Positions 62,810 through 64,000 of a stretch of 64,000 nt of DNA are shown here, one piece after another. Below the pieces are notes generated by a model. It ran no database searches. It was not told the origin of the DNA and saw nothing but the letters and a program-made list of their open reading frames with translations. Both the position numbers and the translations under genes were made by a program. Numbering within the stretch: the first letter of the stretch is position 1; every line of letters begins with the position of its first letter. The stretch comes from Paenibacillus sp. PAMC 26794 (GTDB lineage: Bacteria > Bacillota > Bacilli > Paenibacillales > Paenibacillaceae), in NCBI RefSeq assembly GCF_000316035.1, contig NZ_ANHX01000052.1, positions 51,189-115,188 on the forward strand, in the 5' to 3' direction.

Positions 62810-63547
62810 TCACTGTCTGTATAATTTGGTGTGCTTGATTAACTGATCAATCTCCTGCATACAAGGCATCTGTTCAATATCTCCGGCTTCAAAGCTGTCG
62901 AGGCGTGAAATCTCCAGTAACAACTGATCGAGCTTGAGCAAAATCTCCTCATTGGTGTGTAGTGCATTCTTCACATAAGACAGATAATCGTTGTATACCT
63001 TGGTTTTTTCCTGAAAAAGTTTCTGGGGAATGCTTTCGGATTTGGATTTCATCATGTTGGCATAGTCAGCTTCATCGAATACATTTAACCGGTTCAGCAC
63101 ACTGCGGATGTTCAGGTACAACAGCTTCTCCACTTCCAGTGTGACCGAGGCGAATTTCTTGTAGCTCAGTTCCCCCGGATCAAACCGTTGATGAAGCACA
63201 TTCAGGAGGGTTTCTTTCTTCTTTTTCATCCGGCTAAGTTGGGACAGTCCCAGCGTAATATCTTCTTCGAGAACTTTGATTCGTCTATAAAAAGATAAGG
63301 CTTCCACATAATCTTCATGTGTTTCGATATGCTTCACGGGCAGGACTACCGGTTGTCTGAGCAGCAAGGTGTAACTGCCATATAAGAGTGCCATTGCACT
63401 TCCGAACAGAAGGGTAACGGATAGCGCAGTTGTGAATGCACCCTCCCCGAAATTCAGCCCGATAAAGCCGGGTGAGAATGCCAGAACATTCACAGCCACA
63501 ATACCGATAATCAATCCAAACAATTTTATGTACTTGATCATGTTCAA
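62810..63547 (-). CDS. XpaC-like membrane protein
   Basis: A TTG at 63547, eight bases after GGAGG, is preferred; ATG 63541 is further away. Two membrane segments (about 8-28 and 40-60) precede a long coiled-coil cytosolic part (LGLSQLSRMKKKKETLLNVL to the end). Proteins named XpaC (5-bromo-4-chloroindolyl phosphate hydrolysis) have this layout and co-occur with TelA. The exact role is not known. It is the first gene of the three-gene operon. Confidence 0.7.
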   Translation of the reverse strand: MNMIKYIKLFGLIIGIVAVNVLAFSPGFIGLNFGEGAFTTALSVTLLFGSAMALLYGSYTLLLRQPVVLPVKHIETHEDYVEALSFYRRIKVLEEDITLGLSQLSRMKKKKETLLNVLHQRFDPGELSYKKFASVTLEVEKLLYLNIRSVLNRLNVFDEADYANMMKSKSESIPQKLFQEKTKVYNDYLSYVKNALHTNEEILLKLDQLLLEISRLDSFEAGDIEQMPCMQEIDQLIKHTKLYRQ

Positions 63548-64000
63548 TCATCCGACCTCCTTTCATGTTATATATTGAAGCTTTATGTCGTTATTTTCTT
63601 GTTAAGCTTATTCTTATTGTACATGATGTTAACGCTCTCAGGTGGATATGATTGGATATTTGGATACTCATAATATACGTGGTTTGGGCTTATCCCATTT
63701 CATATTTTCAGGGACAACGTGGAACTTGGCAGGAAATTTTGTGGTCAATCCATAAAAAGTGAGTTTTACGAGACAGCAGATTGTAGAGAAGAAATGTTAT
63801 CAGGTAATACGTGGAAAATAGCTATGCGTGTCATTTTTTATATAAGACTTGTCTGAAAAAGGAGCAAAACAAAAAGGACGAATCGGAGATCATCCGGTTT
63901 CGCCCCTTATGCGTTGGTTCATTATGTTTCGTGTTCTTATTGAAATTTTGATGCCGTTTTCTACATCTAACGAACTGAGGTGACGCTATTTGGTGCATTT
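63548..64000. other. Intergenic region to window edge
   Basis: No gene is seen in 450 bases. An imperfect hairpin (AAAGGACGAATCGGA / TCCGGTTTCGCCCCTT, about 63880-63909) looks like a terminator of a gene beyond. TAACGAACTGAGGTGACG starting at 63968 is a copy of the repeat found at 43077-43268 and continues off the window. Confidence 0.4.

Overview
The window looks like a chromosome segment of a Paenibacillus-type Firmicute. The evidence is strong AGGAGG-type ribosome binding sites, frequent TTG and GTG starts, Bacillales-style lipoprotein signals, WXG-type polymorphic toxins, a cyclodextrin glucanotransferase (CGTase), and a staphyloferrin-B-like siderophore operon. No rRNA, tRNA, CRISPR array or intact transposase was seen.

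Region 1 (1-6.3 kb) is a decayed direct duplication. A MazG-like pyrophosphohydrolase followed by a phospholipase-D/SF2-helicase fusion occurs twice in the same orientation. The two copies flank an AT-rich insert with a broken regulator, a secreted matrixin-type protease and a lipoprotein. Both helicase copies are damaged.

Region 2 (6.5-23.4 kb) is an accessory and defence island. Two WXG toxin/immunity loci lie near its ends: a frameshifted one at 7-8 kb and an intact CdiA-tRNase-like one at 20-21 kb. Between them are a HEPN-like protein divergent from an XRE regulator, a tightly coupled four-gene operon (Rad50-like ATPase, middle component, PD-(D/E)XK nuclease, DNA amino-methyltransferase), a full-length PLD-helicase-DUF3427 protein and a SHOCT membrane protein. 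Small lipoproteins and secreted proteins follow.

Region 3 (23.4-40 kb) starts with a large cytoplasmic GH2 beta-galactosidase. An eight-gene, translationally coupled NIS siderophore operon follows, behind a perfect Fur box. Its internal order matches sbnDEFGH of staphyloferrin B, but a class-III aminotransferase and an ATP-grasp ligase stand where sbnA/sbnB would be. A relic of a ferric-siderophore ABC ATPase lies just upstream.

Region 4 (40-57 kb) holds a cyclodextrin/maltodextrin pathway: cyclomaltodextrinase, secreted CGTase, binding protein plus two permeases, and a LacI-type regulator. A three-gene operon of unknown product interrupts it (stand-alone adenylation enzyme, BtrH-like acyltransferase fused to a carrier protein, esterase).

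Region 5 (57-64 kb) has an SDR oxidoreductase divergent from a TetR regulator, a second paralogue of a secreted protein found at 40 kb, and an XpaC/VWA/TelA operon.

At least four copies of a palindromic MITE-like repeat sit between genes at 39.1, 54.0, 58.1 and 61.0 kb. A second, smaller repeat family occurs at 43.1-43.3 kb and at the right edge.
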